Shown here: positions 24,087-33,206 of the stretch, in pieces
How positions within the stretch are numbered: position 1 is the first letter of the stretch
Layout: each line of letters starts with the position of its first letter
NCBI GenBank assembly: GCA_033765305.1
Contig: JANRID010000018.1
Location: 124,001 to 188,000, forward strand
DNA: 64,000 bases
Direction: 5' to 3'
DNA from: RDXT01 sp033765305
GTDB lineage: Bacteria > Bacteroidota > Bacteroidia > J057
Notes under the pieces: model-generated
Told to the model about the DNA's origin: nothing
Databases searched by the model: none
The model's input: the letters and a program-made list of their open reading frames with translations, nothing else
Program-made: the position numbers and the translations under genes

Positions 24087-26343
24087 CCTCGCGCTGGTAT
24101 TCCAGCCGCTGCGCTTCGCCCAGGCCTGCGCCTGGGATCCGGACGAGTATTTCTACGGCTACTCCTTCTTCGACCCGGCGCTGTCGGGGCAGGCGGATTT
24201 CAGCCCCTTCTTTGCCAGCTACCAGGAGTACTACCCCAGCCGCTGGTTCGACGACCATTCCTGGCCGCAGGCCAATGCCGAGCTCTGGCGCCAGGCGTCG
24301 GGCAATCAGGCCGCTGTGGAGGATATCCAGGCGCTGTTTCTGGATACGGACGAGACGCGGATGCGCGAAATCCGCAACTGGGTGGTGAGCGGCAAGGCTG
24401 TGGAGGAAACCTGGCGGAGCAACACCTTCGTGCAGTGGATGAAAACCAGCAAGGCAACTGAGACGGCTGATTATCTGCTGTTTGCAAAACGATGCGAACC
24501 GCAGGTGACCTATAGTTTCAACTACGAGACCTGGGAGGAAGAGCCGAAGGATCTCGCGCTCATGGAGCGCCTGCTGGGCGAGGCGCAGACGGCCTACAGC
24601 AAGACCCGCAATCCGGGCATCAAGCTCCGCTACGCCTACCAGGCGGTGCGGCTGGCACACTATGCGGGGAAGTTCCGCGAGGCGGTCAGCCTGTATGATC
24701 AGCTGGTCGAGCCGCTCAAGGCACAGAATGCGGTCGCGCAGCGCGCACTGGGGCACAAGGCCGGAGCGCTGATGGGGCTGGGCCAAACGACGGAGGCGCT
24801 GTACCTCTTTTCCCGCCTCTTCGACGAGGCGCCCTTCATGCGGCTGGAGATGTACCAGAGCTTCCAGGTGGAATCGGACGAGAAATGGCTCAGCCTGATG
24901 AAGCGCTGCAGGACCCCGGACGAACAGGTGACGCTGCACCTGATCCGGGGCATCGACATGTACAGCCGCGCCATCGAAGAGCTGCGCGACATGTATGCGC
25001 TCAATCCCGCATCGCCCAAGATCAACCTGCTCCTCGCCCGCGAGATCAACAAGCTGGAGTATGACCTCATGGGCTGGGAGTTCGACTTCCGCTTCCCCTT
25101 CCGCCAGGAGTACGACGGCGTCTCCAAAGAAGAAGCGCTGGCCTACCTCGAAGAGCTGGATGTATTCGTGAAGCGCTGCAACCAGGAGAAAAAGACGGCG
25201 GTGCCGGGCTTCTGGGCGCTGGCCGAAGGCTATCTGGCGTTTCTGCGGAGCGATTTCGACCGGGCAGCCACGCTGTACGCCGGCGTACGCGACCCGAAAC
25301 TCCAGGCGCGGGTCCGCCTGCTGCAATGGGTCAACGACCTGAGCCGGATTCAGTCGCTCACGCCGGAACTGGAAGACCAGCTCTACCGCACCTACCAGTC
25401 GTTTTCCTTCGACCCGGACGAGCACGAACTGACAGACAAGGCCGGCCGCTACCTGCGCCATACCTTTTCCCGCCTGTATACCGAAGCCGGCCAGACGGCC
25501 CAGGCATTTCTCTGCCTCAATTCCTACGAAACCCTCCAGTACAATCCCAGCGCGGAGCTGGTGGATGAAATCCTGGCCTGGCTGAATCAGGTGGAATCCC
25601 GCAAGCCGAATGCGTTTGAAACCTATCTGCTCAGCCAGCTGGGCGAGCATCCGCGCTATTACCTGCAGGAGATGAAGGCCACCCTGCTGCTGCGCAAGGG
25701 CGAGTGGCAGCAGGCCATCGGGCTGTATGAGGCCATTCCGATGCAGGTGCTGGGCACCATTCCCACCTTCAGCCTGCCTGCGGACCCGTTCGAGAGCTAC
25801 AACTCCGACTGCATCCACTGCTTCGAATCCGGCGACAACGATCCCTACAGCCGCATGACCTTCGCACGGCGCATGCAGGAACTGGAAGCGCAGGCCGCGA
25901 GGCCCGCGGCGTCCGCACAGACCTTCCTCACGCTGGGCAACGCCGTGTACAACACCAGCTTCTTCGGCCCAGCCTGGATGGCGACTGGATATACCCGAAG
26001 CAGCAGCCTTTGGTACGGCATGATGCCCGATTACGGATCGGATTACTACGCCGAGGCCGTCGCAGGGCTGCGCGAGCAGAACAGCCGGGCGGAAAGCTGG
26101 TACCGCAAGGCCATCGCAGCGGCAGGCCGCGACAGCGAGCTGGCTGCCAGGGCAACGTTCATGGCCGCCAAATGCCGGCAGAATGCCTTCTACCTCGACG
26201 GCTACGACGACTACGACCACCTCGATCAGAAGCGGGCCTACCGCAAGGACTTCGATGCGCTGATCCGCAAGTACAAAAACACCCGCTATTACCAGGAAAT
26301 CATCCAGGAATGCGGGTATCTGATCACGTATTCCTACAACTGA
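24049..26343 (+). CDS. large exported protein with helical repeats, unknown function
   Basis: 764 residues. Signal peptide (LHLLLSYCASLALVF, then FAQAC). The rest is mostly alpha-helical, with repeated 'AYxxxxAxxLAxYAGKFREAxxLYDQL' and 'KGEWQQAIGLYEAIP' units that resemble tetratricopeptide repeats, and many aromatic residues. A Cys pair sits in SDCIHCFES. No named family recognised. It overlaps the preceding lipoprotein gene by 38 bases. Together they may form an envelope complex; the partner role is inferred only from coupling. Confidence 0.75.
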   Translation: MRRLHLLLSYCASLALVFQPLRFAQACAWDPDEYFYGYSFFDPALSGQADFSPFFASYQEYYPSRWFDDHSWPQANAELWRQASGNQAAVEDIQALFLDTDETRMREIRNWVVSGKAVEETWRSNTFVQWMKTSKATETADYLLFAKRCEPQVTYSFNYETWEEEPKDLALMERLLGEAQTAYSKTRNPGIKLRYAYQAVRLAHYAGKFREAVSLYDQLVEPLKAQNAVAQRALGHKAGALMGLGQTTEALYLFSRLFDEAPFMRLEMYQSFQVESDEKWLSLMKRCRTPDEQVTLHLIRGIDMYSRAIEELRDMYALNPASPKINLLLAREINKLEYDLMGWEFDFRFPFRQEYDGVSKEEALAYLEELDVFVKRCNQEKKTAVPGFWALAEGYLAFLRSDFDRAATLYAGVRDPKLQARVRLLQWVNDLSRIQSLTPELEDQLYRTYQSFSFDPDEHELTDKAGRYLRHTFSRLYTEAGQTAQAFLCLNSYETLQYNPSAELVDEILAWLNQVESRKPNAFETYLLSQLGEHPRYYLQEMKATLLLRKGEWQQAIGLYEAIPMQVLGTIPTFSLPADPFESYNSDCIHCFESGDNDPYSRMTFARRMQELEAQAARPAASAQTFLTLGNAVYNTSFFGPAWMATGYTRSSSLWYGMMPDYGSDYYAEAVAGLREQNSRAESWYRKAIAAAGRDSELAARATFMAAKCRQNAFYLDGYDDYDHLDQKRAYRKDFDALIRKYKNTRYYQEIIQECGYLITYSYN

Positions 26344-26435
26344 GCCTGCGCCGGCTGTTCAGGTACCGGACGGGCGCAGGTCCGCCCGGTACCGGCCGAT
26401 GCAGATTCGCCGATGCCACCTACGAACCGATTCGC

Positions 26436-27983
26436 ATGAAAGCTGCTGTCTGTCTTCTGCCCCTGCTGCTGCTTGCGGCCTGCGCCCCGCCTCCCGCTGC
26501 GCCGGCCTCCGGCACTGACGAGCCCCACCGGCCCCGATTCCACTTTACCCCCGACTCGATGTGGATGAACGATCCCAACGGGCTGGTGTACTTCGATGGC
26601 GAATACCATCTGTTTTATCAGCATTACCCCGACAGCACCGTGTGGGGGCCGATGCATTGGGGCCATGCCGTCAGCCGGGATCTGCTGCGCTGGGAGCATC
26701 TGCCCATCGCGCTGTATCCGGACAGCCTGGGGTATATTTTTTCGGGCAGCGCGGTCGCAGACAGCGCCAACACGAGCGGCTTCGGCGCAGCGGGTCAGAT
26801 CCCGCTGGTCGCCATCTTCACGCATCACGACCCCGCAGGCGAGCGGGCCGGCCGGGACGATTTCCAGTACCAAAGCCTCGCCTACAGCCTGGACCGGGGC
26901 CGGAGCTGGACGAAATACCGCGGTAATCCCGTCCTGCCCAATCCCGGCATCCGGGATTTCCGCGATCCGAAGGTGATCTGGCATGCGCCCAGCCGGCGCT
27001 GGGTGATGGTGCTTGCCGCCAAGGACCGCATCCACTTCTACACCTCCCCCAACCTGCGGGAATGGACCTTCGCCAGTGAATTCGGCGCTGGCGAGGGCGC
27101 CCACGGCGGGGTGTGGGAGTGCCCCGATCTCTTCGAGCTGCCGGTGGACGGCGGGCCGGAGACGCAATGGGTGCTGCTGGTCAGCATCAACCCCGGCGGC
27201 CCCAACGGAGGCTCCGCCACGCAGTATTTTGCCGGGACCTTCGACGGCACGCGGTTTATCCCCGGCGAAGGCTTCGGCGGGCAGCAGGCGCACTGGATGG
27301 ACGCCGGACGCGACAACTATGCTGGCGTCACCTGGTCGGGCATCCCGCAGGCGGACGGCCGCCGCATCCTGATCGGCTGGATGAGCAACTGGGACTATGC
27401 CCAGACCGTGCCCACCCGCCGCTGGCGCAGCGCCATGACGCTGCCCCGCAGCCTGCACCTCCGGCGCACGCCCGGCGGCCTGCGCCTGGCGTCCTGGCCG
27501 GTGGAGGAGGCCGCGCGGCTGCGCGGCCCTGCCGTCCGCACGGCCCTGCCTGCGCTGGCAGACCGGCACCCGCTGCCTGCCAGCGGGGCGCTGCGGGAGC
27601 TGGAGCTGGCGCTCAGCTGGCCCGGACCGGCGCCCGCCGCTGCGGGCGTGGTGCTGGAAAACGACCGGGGCGAATCGCTGCGGATCGGGTACCAGCCTGC
27701 GGAGCAGCAGTACGTTATCGACCGCGGCCAGGCGCCGCGCCAGGCATTTTCGCCCAAGTTTGCCGGAATTCAGACGGCGCCGCGCATCGCTGCCGGCGAT
27801 ACGGTCCGCATGCGCCTGATCTTCGATGCGGCTTCGGCAGAGCTGTTTGCCGATGGCGGGCTGACGGTGATGACCAGCATTTTCTTCCCCGAAGCGCCGT
27901 TCACCCGTGCGTATCTGTTCCGCGAAGGCGGAGGGGACGTGCAGGCAGCATACACGGAATGGCCGCTCCAGCCGGTGCGCTGA
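26436..27983 (+). CDS. GH32 fructan hydrolase (levanase/inulinase-like) lipoprotein
   Basis: 515 residues from the ATG at 26436, which gives a lipoprotein signal (LLLLAAC). Five-bladed GH32 catalytic domain: WMNDPNG with nucleophile Asp46, FRDPK with transition-state Asp177, and WECPDLF with acid/base Glu228; a C-terminal beta-sandwich follows (about 365-515). It hydrolyses beta-fructosides such as levan, inulin or sucrose at the cell surface or in the periplasm. No SusC/SusD pair or fructokinase accompanies it, so it is not in a classical utilisation locus. It lies 92 bases after the TPR-like gene. Confidence 0.93.
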   Translation: MKAAVCLLPLLLLAACAPPPAAPASGTDEPHRPRFHFTPDSMWMNDPNGLVYFDGEYHLFYQHYPDSTVWGPMHWGHAVSRDLLRWEHLPIALYPDSLGYIFSGSAVADSANTSGFGAAGQIPLVAIFTHHDPAGERAGRDDFQYQSLAYSLDRGRSWTKYRGNPVLPNPGIRDFRDPKVIWHAPSRRWVMVLAAKDRIHFYTSPNLREWTFASEFGAGEGAHGGVWECPDLFELPVDGGPETQWVLLVSINPGGPNGGSATQYFAGTFDGTRFIPGEGFGGQQAHWMDAGRDNYAGVTWSGIPQADGRRILIGWMSNWDYAQTVPTRRWRSAMTLPRSLHLRRTPGGLRLASWPVEEAARLRGPAVRTALPALADRHPLPASGALRELELALSWPGPAPAAAGVVLENDRGESLRIGYQPAEQQYVIDRGQAPRQAFSPKFAGIQTAPRIAAGDTVRMRLIFDAASAELFADGGLTVMTSIFFPEAPFTRAYLFREGGGDVQAAYTEWPLQPVR

Positions 27984-27996
27984 CAGCCTTGCCGTT

Positions 27997-29301
27997 TCAG
28001 GCTGCAGGCGGCGCCGGCGCCGCCTGCAGGCGCACGCTGATCACGCGGTTGGGCGCGGCATGGAGGATCTGCACCTCGTAGGGGCCGATCCGCAGGCGCT
28101 CCTGCGGCGCCGGCACGCGCTCGGCATGATACAGAATCAGGCCGCCGAGGGTGGTATAGTATTCGCTTTCGGGAAGCTGAAGGCCCTGATTCTCATTCAG
28201 ATCGTAAATTTCCAGCCGGGCGCCCAGCAGCCATTCGCCCTGTTCGCCCCGGCGGCAGATGAGATCGGCTTCCACTTCCTCTTCCGCGGGTTCGGTGTCG
28301 TATTCGTCCTCGATTTCCCCGAAAACCTCCTCCACGAGATCTTCCAGGGCCACCATCCCGGAAGTCACGCCGTACTCATCCACGACAATGGCGACCGTCC
28401 GGCTGTTCTGGGTCATTTCGGCCAGGAGGGTATTGGCTGCCATATTTTCCGGCACGAAGATCACGGTCTGGATCAGCTCGTCGATCGAATCGGGCCGGGT
28501 GAAGAGGCTGTGGGAATGCACATAGCCCTGGATGGCGTCCAGGCTGTCCTCGTAGATCAGGATTTTGGAGAGGCGGGTTTCGATGAACAGCTGAAGCAGT
28601 TCCGGCACCGGGCAGTCCCGCGGCGCGGCGACCAGCTCCGTGCGGGGGATCATGAACTCCCGCACGCGGGTCTCCTTGAGTGCCAGGGCATTGCTGATCA
28701 TTTCCGTATCCAGGCGGGAGCCTGTGTCGCGGGTTTCGCCGGAGGCGATCACGGCCTGGAGGTACTGGGGGGCCTCGCTGCGCTGCACGGCGGGCGCAGC
28801 ACCTTCCTGGCTGATGCCCCAGAATGCGCGGAGCACGAAGCGGGTCAGCCCTTGAAACAGCTGTACGGGCAGCCAGGTCATGGCATAGATGACCGTCAGC
28901 AGCCAGCCGGCGAAGGGAATCCAGAGATCCGGGCTGGCGCCGAAGATCACGCCGGAGACATATTCGCCCAGCATAAACACCAGCGGCCAGGCGATGAGCA
29001 CGGTCAGGATCCAGCTCCAGGGGGATTCCGGGCCGAATACCGGACTCAGGTACTGGAGCCAGGCGCGGAGGGAAACGGCCAGCGCAGCGGCGGCAGCTGT
29101 GAAAGCGAGGGTCCGCAGCAGGCGCAGGCCCATGAGCACCTCCTCCGGCTTGCCGCGCAGCACCGAAAGCTGCCGTGCCGAGCGGCTGCCCTGCATCAGG
29201 CGCAGTTCGATCTTCAGCCGGGAGGAGGATAAAAACACCACCTCCAGCCCCGCCAGCAGAAAGGCGAGGGCCATGCATCCGATGAACAGCCAGAGGGTCA
29301 T
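27997..29301 (-). CDS. CNNM/CorC-type hemolysin-family membrane protein
   Basis: 434 residues. An N-terminal DUF21/CNNM membrane domain with about four segments, two CBS domains (MIPRTELVAAPRD... and IFVPENMAANTLLAEM...VVDEYGVTSGMVALEDLVEE), then a CorC_HlyC domain (about 345-425). Such proteins are linked to Mg/Co efflux; GldE of gliding bacteria is a related paralogue but the position next to lptC fits the general member. The very end of the gene is a 28-base perfect palindrome coding for Ala/Pro residues. Confidence 0.88.
   Translation of the reverse strand: MTLWLFIGCMALAFLLAGLEVVFLSSSRLKIELRLMQGSRSARQLSVLRGKPEEVLMGLRLLRTLAFTAAAAALAVSLRAWLQYLSPVFGPESPWSWILTVLIAWPLVFMLGEYVSGVIFGASPDLWIPFAGWLLTVIYAMTWLPVQLFQGLTRFVLRAFWGISQEGAAPAVQRSEAPQYLQAVIASGETRDTGSRLDTEMISNALALKETRVREFMIPRTELVAAPRDCPVPELLQLFIETRLSKILIYEDSLDAIQGYVHSHSLFTRPDSIDELIQTVIFVPENMAANTLLAEMTQNSRTVAIVVDEYGVTSGMVALEDLVEEVFGEIEDEYDTEPAEEEVEADLICRRGEQGEWLLGARLEIYDLNENQGLQLPESEYYTTLGGLILYHAERVPAPQERLRIGPYEVQILHAAPNRVISVRLQAAPAPPAA
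28002..28029. repeat. 28-base perfect palindrome at convergent gene ends
   Basis: CTGCAGGCGGCGCC at 28002-28015 is followed directly by its exact reverse complement at 28016-28029. It lies inside the last codons of the CNNM gene (minus) and 19 bases after the GH32 stop (plus). As RNA from either strand it would form a strong hairpin and may end transcription of the GH32 gene, although no T-run follows. Confidence 0.6.
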
Positions 29302-29304
29302 GGG

Positions 29305-29526
29305 TCAGGAATTGGCGTCTTCTTCGAGCTTGCGGATCTCTTCCTTCCGGGCTTGCTGCATCCGGATCCGCTGGCTGCGCCGCAGGGTGTACATGAACGA
29401 GCAGATGACAATGGCCATCATGAGGGCTGCCTGCTGCTGCAGGTCCATCTGGTTCAGATGGGTGGCCAGATAGCCGGCGCCGGCAAGCGCGATGGCGAGG
29501 TAGAGGTATTCGATATATTCCCGCAT
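29305..29526 (-). CDS. small membrane protein in the lptC operon
   Basis: 73 residues from the ATG at 29526. Two hydrophobic segments (YLYLAIALAGAGYLATHL and ALMMAIVICSFMYTL) followed by a charged, coiled-coil-like tail (RRSQRIRMQQARKEEIRKLEED). No family recognised. Gaps of 10 bases to lptC and 3 bases to the CNNM gene show a tight operon, which is the main reason to accept the gene. Confidence 0.75.
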   Translation of the reverse strand: MREYIEYLYLAIALAGAGYLATHLNQMDLQQQAALMMAIVICSFMYTLRRSQRIRMQQARKEEIRKLEEDANS

Positions 29527-29536
29527 CGGCAAGGGA

Positions 29537-30127
29537 TTACCAGGTGGTGCCTTCGGATTCGATTTCGCCCTGAATATCGAAGACCGTGTAGGAGGTGAAC
29601 GACGCATTGGCCCGCATGCCTTTGCGCCCGATGATGAGCTGGTCGGGGGTCTGGATCCGGACGCGTTTCTGCGTAAAAATCGAATCTTTGCGCTGATCCC
29701 AGTGCAGCTCTTCCGTTTCGAGGGTCTCGCCGCGGCGGCTGGCCAGCCGCACGTTTCCCCGCAGGGTGGCCCGCTCGGAGGAGCGCTGCACCTCTCCGGC
29801 GTCGGCGGTGACGGTGCTCACGGTCTGGCCGCCCGCATCGAGAAAATACAGCACCAGGCCGCCATCGACCACATACACCACCTCCATCGCCTGCCGGTCG
29901 TTGTTTTCGGTGCGTTCTGCGACATGGCGGGCCTGCATGCGCGCCACGACCCGCGCAGAATCGGAAAAATAATACGTCACCCCGAACGACTCGGTGCGCA
30001 CGCTGTCTTTCCGGTCGAGGAAGGGCAGGCTGCTGTAATCGGGATCTTCCGTGCAGGCAGCCGCCAGCAGTACGGCCAGGACGCAGGCCGGCAGGAAGGC
30101 GGGGCGGAGACGGAGGTTCAGGCGCAT
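29537..30127 (-). CDS. lptC: LPS export protein LptC
   Basis: 196 residues. A signal or anchor with LLAAAC, then the LptC/OstA-like beta-jellyroll: FGVTYYFSDSARVVARMQAR, GLVLYFLDAGGQTVSTVTAD and ATLRGNVRLASRRGETLETEEL. LptC links the LptBFG ABC transporter to the periplasmic bridge carrying lipopolysaccharide. The Bacteroidota version usually has a lipobox, as here (C25). The gene order lptC then CNNM hemolysin is common in the phylum. Confidence 0.9.
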   Translation of the reverse strand: MRLNLRLRPAFLPACVLAVLLAAACTEDPDYSSLPFLDRKDSVRTESFGVTYYFSDSARVVARMQARHVAERTENNDRQAMEVVYVVDGGLVLYFLDAGGQTVSTVTADAGEVQRSSERATLRGNVRLASRRGETLETEELHWDQRKDSIFTQKRVRIQTPDQLIIGRKGMRANASFTSYTVFDIQGEIESEGTTW

Positions 30128-30181
30128 GGCGGAAAACGGATCAGACAGGGAAAAGAGCCGGAGACAGGTGCGTCCGTTGGT

Positions 30182-30808
30182 TCAGGCTTCGATCCACTGC
30201 ACGTGGTCTTCCCAGCGGGTTTTGCGGCGGCCTTCAGGCCAGGCAGCGACGCGGGGCCTGCCCAGGAAGAAGAATCCCAGCACCTGATCTTCAGGCCGCA
30301 GGCCGAGCAGGGGCTTCATTTCTTCGCGGTAGGTCATGCCGCCGGTGCTCCAGTAGCCGGCCAGGCCCATGGCGGTGGCGGTCAGATGCAGGTTTTGCAC
30401 GGCGCAGGCGACGGCAGCCAGCTCTTCGGAGACCGGGATCTTGGGATTGTCGCCCCGGCGGAGGCAGAGGGCGATGAGATGGCCGCAGGAGATGGCGCGC
30501 TCCCGGAGCTTTTCGAAGGTTTCGGGCTTGAAGGCCTCCTCCGGCGTCAGGCTGCGGTAGAGCTCGGCATGGGCCTGCCCGAACCGGGCGCGGGCTTCGC
30601 CCGAGTACACGATGAAGTGCCAGGGCTCGGTGCGCCCGTGGGTCGGAGCCCAGTGGGCGTTCTCGAAGAGGGTTTCGAGCAGCTCGCGGGGCAGGCGCTC
30701 GTCGGAGAGCTGCTCGGTGAAGATCGAGCGGCGGCTCCGGATCAGCCGGCTGAGGATTTCGAGATCCTGCGTCTGTACGGTATCCTGCTGGGGGAAATGG
30801 GTTTCCAT
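30182..30808 (-). CDS. nitroreductase family protein
   Basis: 208-residue FMN-dependent oxidoreductase. N-terminal IRSRRSIFTEQLSDERLP with the FMN-binding RSRRS, then APTHGRTEPWHFIVYSG, and the C-terminal VLGFFFLGRP. In this subgroup (YdjA/TdsD-like) the enzyme works as a dimer, reducing nitro or quinone compounds with NAD(P)H. The natural substrate is unknown. A perfect TATATTTG -7 box lies 43 bases before the ATG. lptC follows 54 bases downstream with no visible terminator. Confidence 0.88.
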   Translation of the reverse strand: METHFPQQDTVQTQDLEILSRLIRSRRSIFTEQLSDERLPRELLETLFENAHWAPTHGRTEPWHFIVYSGEARARFGQAHAELYRSLTPEEAFKPETFEKLRERAISCGHLIALCLRRGDNPKIPVSEELAAVACAVQNLHLTATAMGLAGYWSTGGMTYREEMKPLLGLRPEDQVLGFFFLGRPRVAAWPEGRRKTRWEDHVQWIEA

Positions 30809-30850
30809 CTTGGGTTCCGGGCGCGGAGGGTAGTGCGGTCTGCGCCCGCG

Positions 30851-30858
30851 CAAATATA
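30851..30858 (-). promoter_or_regulatory. -7 box of the nitroreductase gene
   Basis: TATATTTG on the minus strand, an exact TAnnTTTG match, 43 bases before the ATG at 30808. It is probably also the promoter of the downstream lptC genes. Confidence 0.55.
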
Positions 30859-30904
30859 CGAATCGCCGCCGAGTCCCGGCAGATCCGGGGAAAGATCCTG
30901 CGGG

Positions 30905-31705
30905 TCAGTCGGCTTCAGGCTCCGGGAGCTCCCAGCCGGCGGGATCGGGCAGTTCGGCTTCGGCGGGCAGGGGCAGGTCCGGCGCGGTGCCGGGCAGCCG
31001 GATCACCTGCACCTCGGGCAGGCTGCCGATGAGGTCCTGGTGAAGGTTGTACCAGGCGGCGCAGCGGTCCAGCACCCAGCCGTCGGAGGAGACGGCCACG
31101 GCATCGGGCTCCTCCGCGATGCGCTTGTCGGGATTGCTGTCCAGATCCACCTGCCAGCGGAAGCCGTGCTGGGCTGCCAGGTCCAGCATGAGCCGCCGCA
31201 GGCGGCCGCTGTTGGAGATGGGGCTGTCCAGCAGCCAGCAGGCGCCGGCGATGCCGAGCGATTCGAGGGTCTGGCCGATGCGGGTCAGCGCGGGGAGGGT
31301 CTCCTCCACATTGCGGTAGGTGCCGTGCACGCTGGCGATATCGCGGTAGCAGCCGTCGCGGCAGTGCAGGATGATGCCTCCGCCGAGCGCGCTTTCCATG
31401 GTGATGAGCAGGTTGTAGCCGTCGATGAGGAGGCTTCGCCCGGCGAGCTGGCTTCGCCCGATGCGGGACTGGGCGCGCAGCGCCAGCGAAGCGTCCGTGC
31501 AGCTGGCCCGCAGCAGGGCGCGCCGCTGGCGCTGGTGCAGGCGGTAGCGGTTGCCGACAAGCTCCAGCGCTGCCTGCTCCGGGTAGCGCCGCGAGAGCAT
31601 CCAGGACAGATCGCCGACTGCGGCGTTGAGCGCAGGCAGGAAGGGTTCGCTGAACAGCCGGGGGTCATGCGCATGCTGCCCCCGGTGCCGCTGACGTTGC
31701 GACAT
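30905..31705 (-). CDS. DUF434 domain protein
   Basis: 266 residues. The N-terminal half is basic (SRRYPEQAALELVGNRYRLHQRQR) and the second half has LLIDGYNLLITMESAL, RDGCYRDIASVHGTYR and LDSPISNSGRLRRL, the signature of DUF434 (with the associated DUF5616 segment). The DGYN and DSPxSxSG elements suggest a PIN- or NYN-like nuclease fold, but no activity is proven. The ATG at 31705 is chosen; a longer frame lacks similarity. The C-terminus is Pro/Glu-rich. It stands alone between the nitroreductase and a divergent outer-membrane gene. Confidence 0.85.
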   Translation of the reverse strand: MSQRQRHRGQHAHDPRLFSEPFLPALNAAVGDLSWMLSRRYPEQAALELVGNRYRLHQRQRRALLRASCTDASLALRAQSRIGRSQLAGRSLLIDGYNLLITMESALGGGIILHCRDGCYRDIASVHGTYRNVEETLPALTRIGQTLESLGIAGACWLLDSPISNSGRLRRLMLDLAAQHGFRWQVDLDSNPDKRIAEEPDAVAVSSDGWVLDRCAAWYNLHQDLIGSLPEVQVIRLPGTAPDLPLPAEAELPDPAGWELPEPEAD

Positions 31706-31919
31706 AGGCGCCGGGTCTCGGTGGGGGAGAATACGCCAAGGTACGGAAAAATTGCATGCGCAGGCCTGGCCTGGCGCGGAGCCTTGCCGTCCGCCCCGGC
31801 AGGCGTGCATGCTATCCCTGGGTTTGCCGTCTGCCCATCCGGCCTGCAGCCGGTCCCTGCGGCCCGGCCGGTTCCGGGCAGAGGCCGTTTATTCGCTGGA
31901 ATCTTTCAACCAGCCTGTT

Positions 31920-33206
31920 ATGAACCGCCGTTTTCTCCTGATCCTGCTGGCCGCCGCGCCGCTCTGGCTGGCAGCCCAGCCCTATGCCGGCGGGCAGCGC
32001 GGCAGCCAGCGCTTCGCCCAGACCACCGTCGGCTTCGATGTGCAGTACGCCCCCCGCAGCGGCCAGAGCGCCTGGCTGGATGCCGGCGCGGCGCAGCCTT
32101 TTGCCCTTCCGGGCATGATTACCCCCCGCATCCTGATTTCGGGCCTGCATTTCTGGGGGCATGCGGACTTTTATCTGGCCTTCCCCCTGGCCTCCCTGCG
32201 CACGGGTGCGGTGCCGGTCCGCTACCGCTACAGCTCCGGCGTGGAAACCGGCGCCCGCTTCTTTCCCTGGCCAGTGACGGCCGGCAAGATCCGCCCCTTT
32301 GCAGGCGTCTCGATGAACGGGACGGATTTCCGCCAGTGGGACCGCAGCGGGGCGCCCGGTGCCTGGGCCTCCCGCGTAGATGCGCCGGTGCAGGGCGGCC
32401 TGCTTTTCGCCACGGGCCGCCATCTGGTGGATCTGAGTGTGCGCTATCATTACCGGAATACGGCCTCGTATCACCTGAGCCGCAGCCAGGCGGCGGAGAT
32501 CCGCACGCCCGCATGGTTTGTGCAGCTGGGGGTGCGCAAGTATTTCGAGACCACCCTGAGCGCGGAGCCCGGCAATCTCAGCGGGCATTACCGGCGGCTG
32601 GAGGCCGCCATGGGCCGCAGCCTGAGCAATGTATCGCTGGGGCTGGGCATGTCGTCGGCCTTTTTTCTGCGCCAGTCGCCCTGGCTCGCCGCCGAAGCGC
32701 CCTGGATGAGCAGCCGCCTGCGGCCTGCCGTGTTTCCTGAGCTGGGCCTGGGCTACTACTTCCACGGACCTGACGCGCACCTCAATCTGGCCCTGCGCCG
32801 GATGCGGGTGAAGGAAGAAGCCTACGGCTTCAGCCGGGAGGCGGGGCGCAGCTCGGCAGCGCTGGAGGCCTACAAATTTCTGGGGAATTACCACGGATTC
32901 GCGCCGTTTCTGGGAGCCAGTCTGAGCCTAGAGGGCTGGCGCTACCGGAGCGAGGACGAAGGGCAGCCGATGCAGGACGTGCAGCGCAGCGCGCTCCGGC
33001 CGGGGCTTACCTTCGGCTGGGACATCCGGCCCACGCCGGTCAACAGCATCCTGCTGCGCACCAACCTGCGCTGGTACCCCTCGCTGAACCTGGATATTAC
33101 GGACGGCCAGCCGGTGGCGCTGAGCCAGATCGAGTTCAACTTCATCCAGGTCGTCTGGTATCCGGGCCGGACGGCGAAGGTGCAGCGCGCGGAGCGGGGG
33201 ATGTAG
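31920..33206 (+). CDS. outer-membrane beta-barrel protein
   Basis: 428 residues from the ATG at 31920. Signal peptide (FLLILLAAAPLWLAAQ). The mature chain alternates aromatic and small residues in many amphipathic strands (for example HADFYLAFPLASLRTG, HLNLALRRMRVKEEAYGF), as in outer-membrane barrels. No named family recognised. It is followed by the start of a repeat-rich, gene-poor region. Confidence 0.65.
   Translation: MNRRFLLILLAAAPLWLAAQPYAGGQRGSQRFAQTTVGFDVQYAPRSGQSAWLDAGAAQPFALPGMITPRILISGLHFWGHADFYLAFPLASLRTGAVPVRYRYSSGVETGARFFPWPVTAGKIRPFAGVSMNGTDFRQWDRSGAPGAWASRVDAPVQGGLLFATGRHLVDLSVRYHYRNTASYHLSRSQAAEIRTPAWFVQLGVRKYFETTLSAEPGNLSGHYRRLEAAMGRSLSNVSLGLGMSSAFFLRQSPWLAAEAPWMSSRLRPAVFPELGLGYYFHGPDAHLNLALRRMRVKEEAYGFSREAGRSSAALEAYKFLGNYHGFAPFLGASLSLEGWRYRSEDEGQPMQDVQRSALRPGLTFGWDIRPTPVNSILLRTNLRWYPSLNLDITDGQPVALSQIEFNFIQVVWYPGRTAKVQRAERGM

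Noticed and set aside
23404..26220. 938-codon minus-strand frame across the exported pair
   Set aside because: It crosses two well-supported plus-strand genes and its translation has no recognisable fold.
27997..29301. gldE (gliding motility) assignment
   Set aside because: The CNNM/CBS/CorC layout fits, but the position next to lptC is that of the general hemolysin-family protein and no other gld gene is present.
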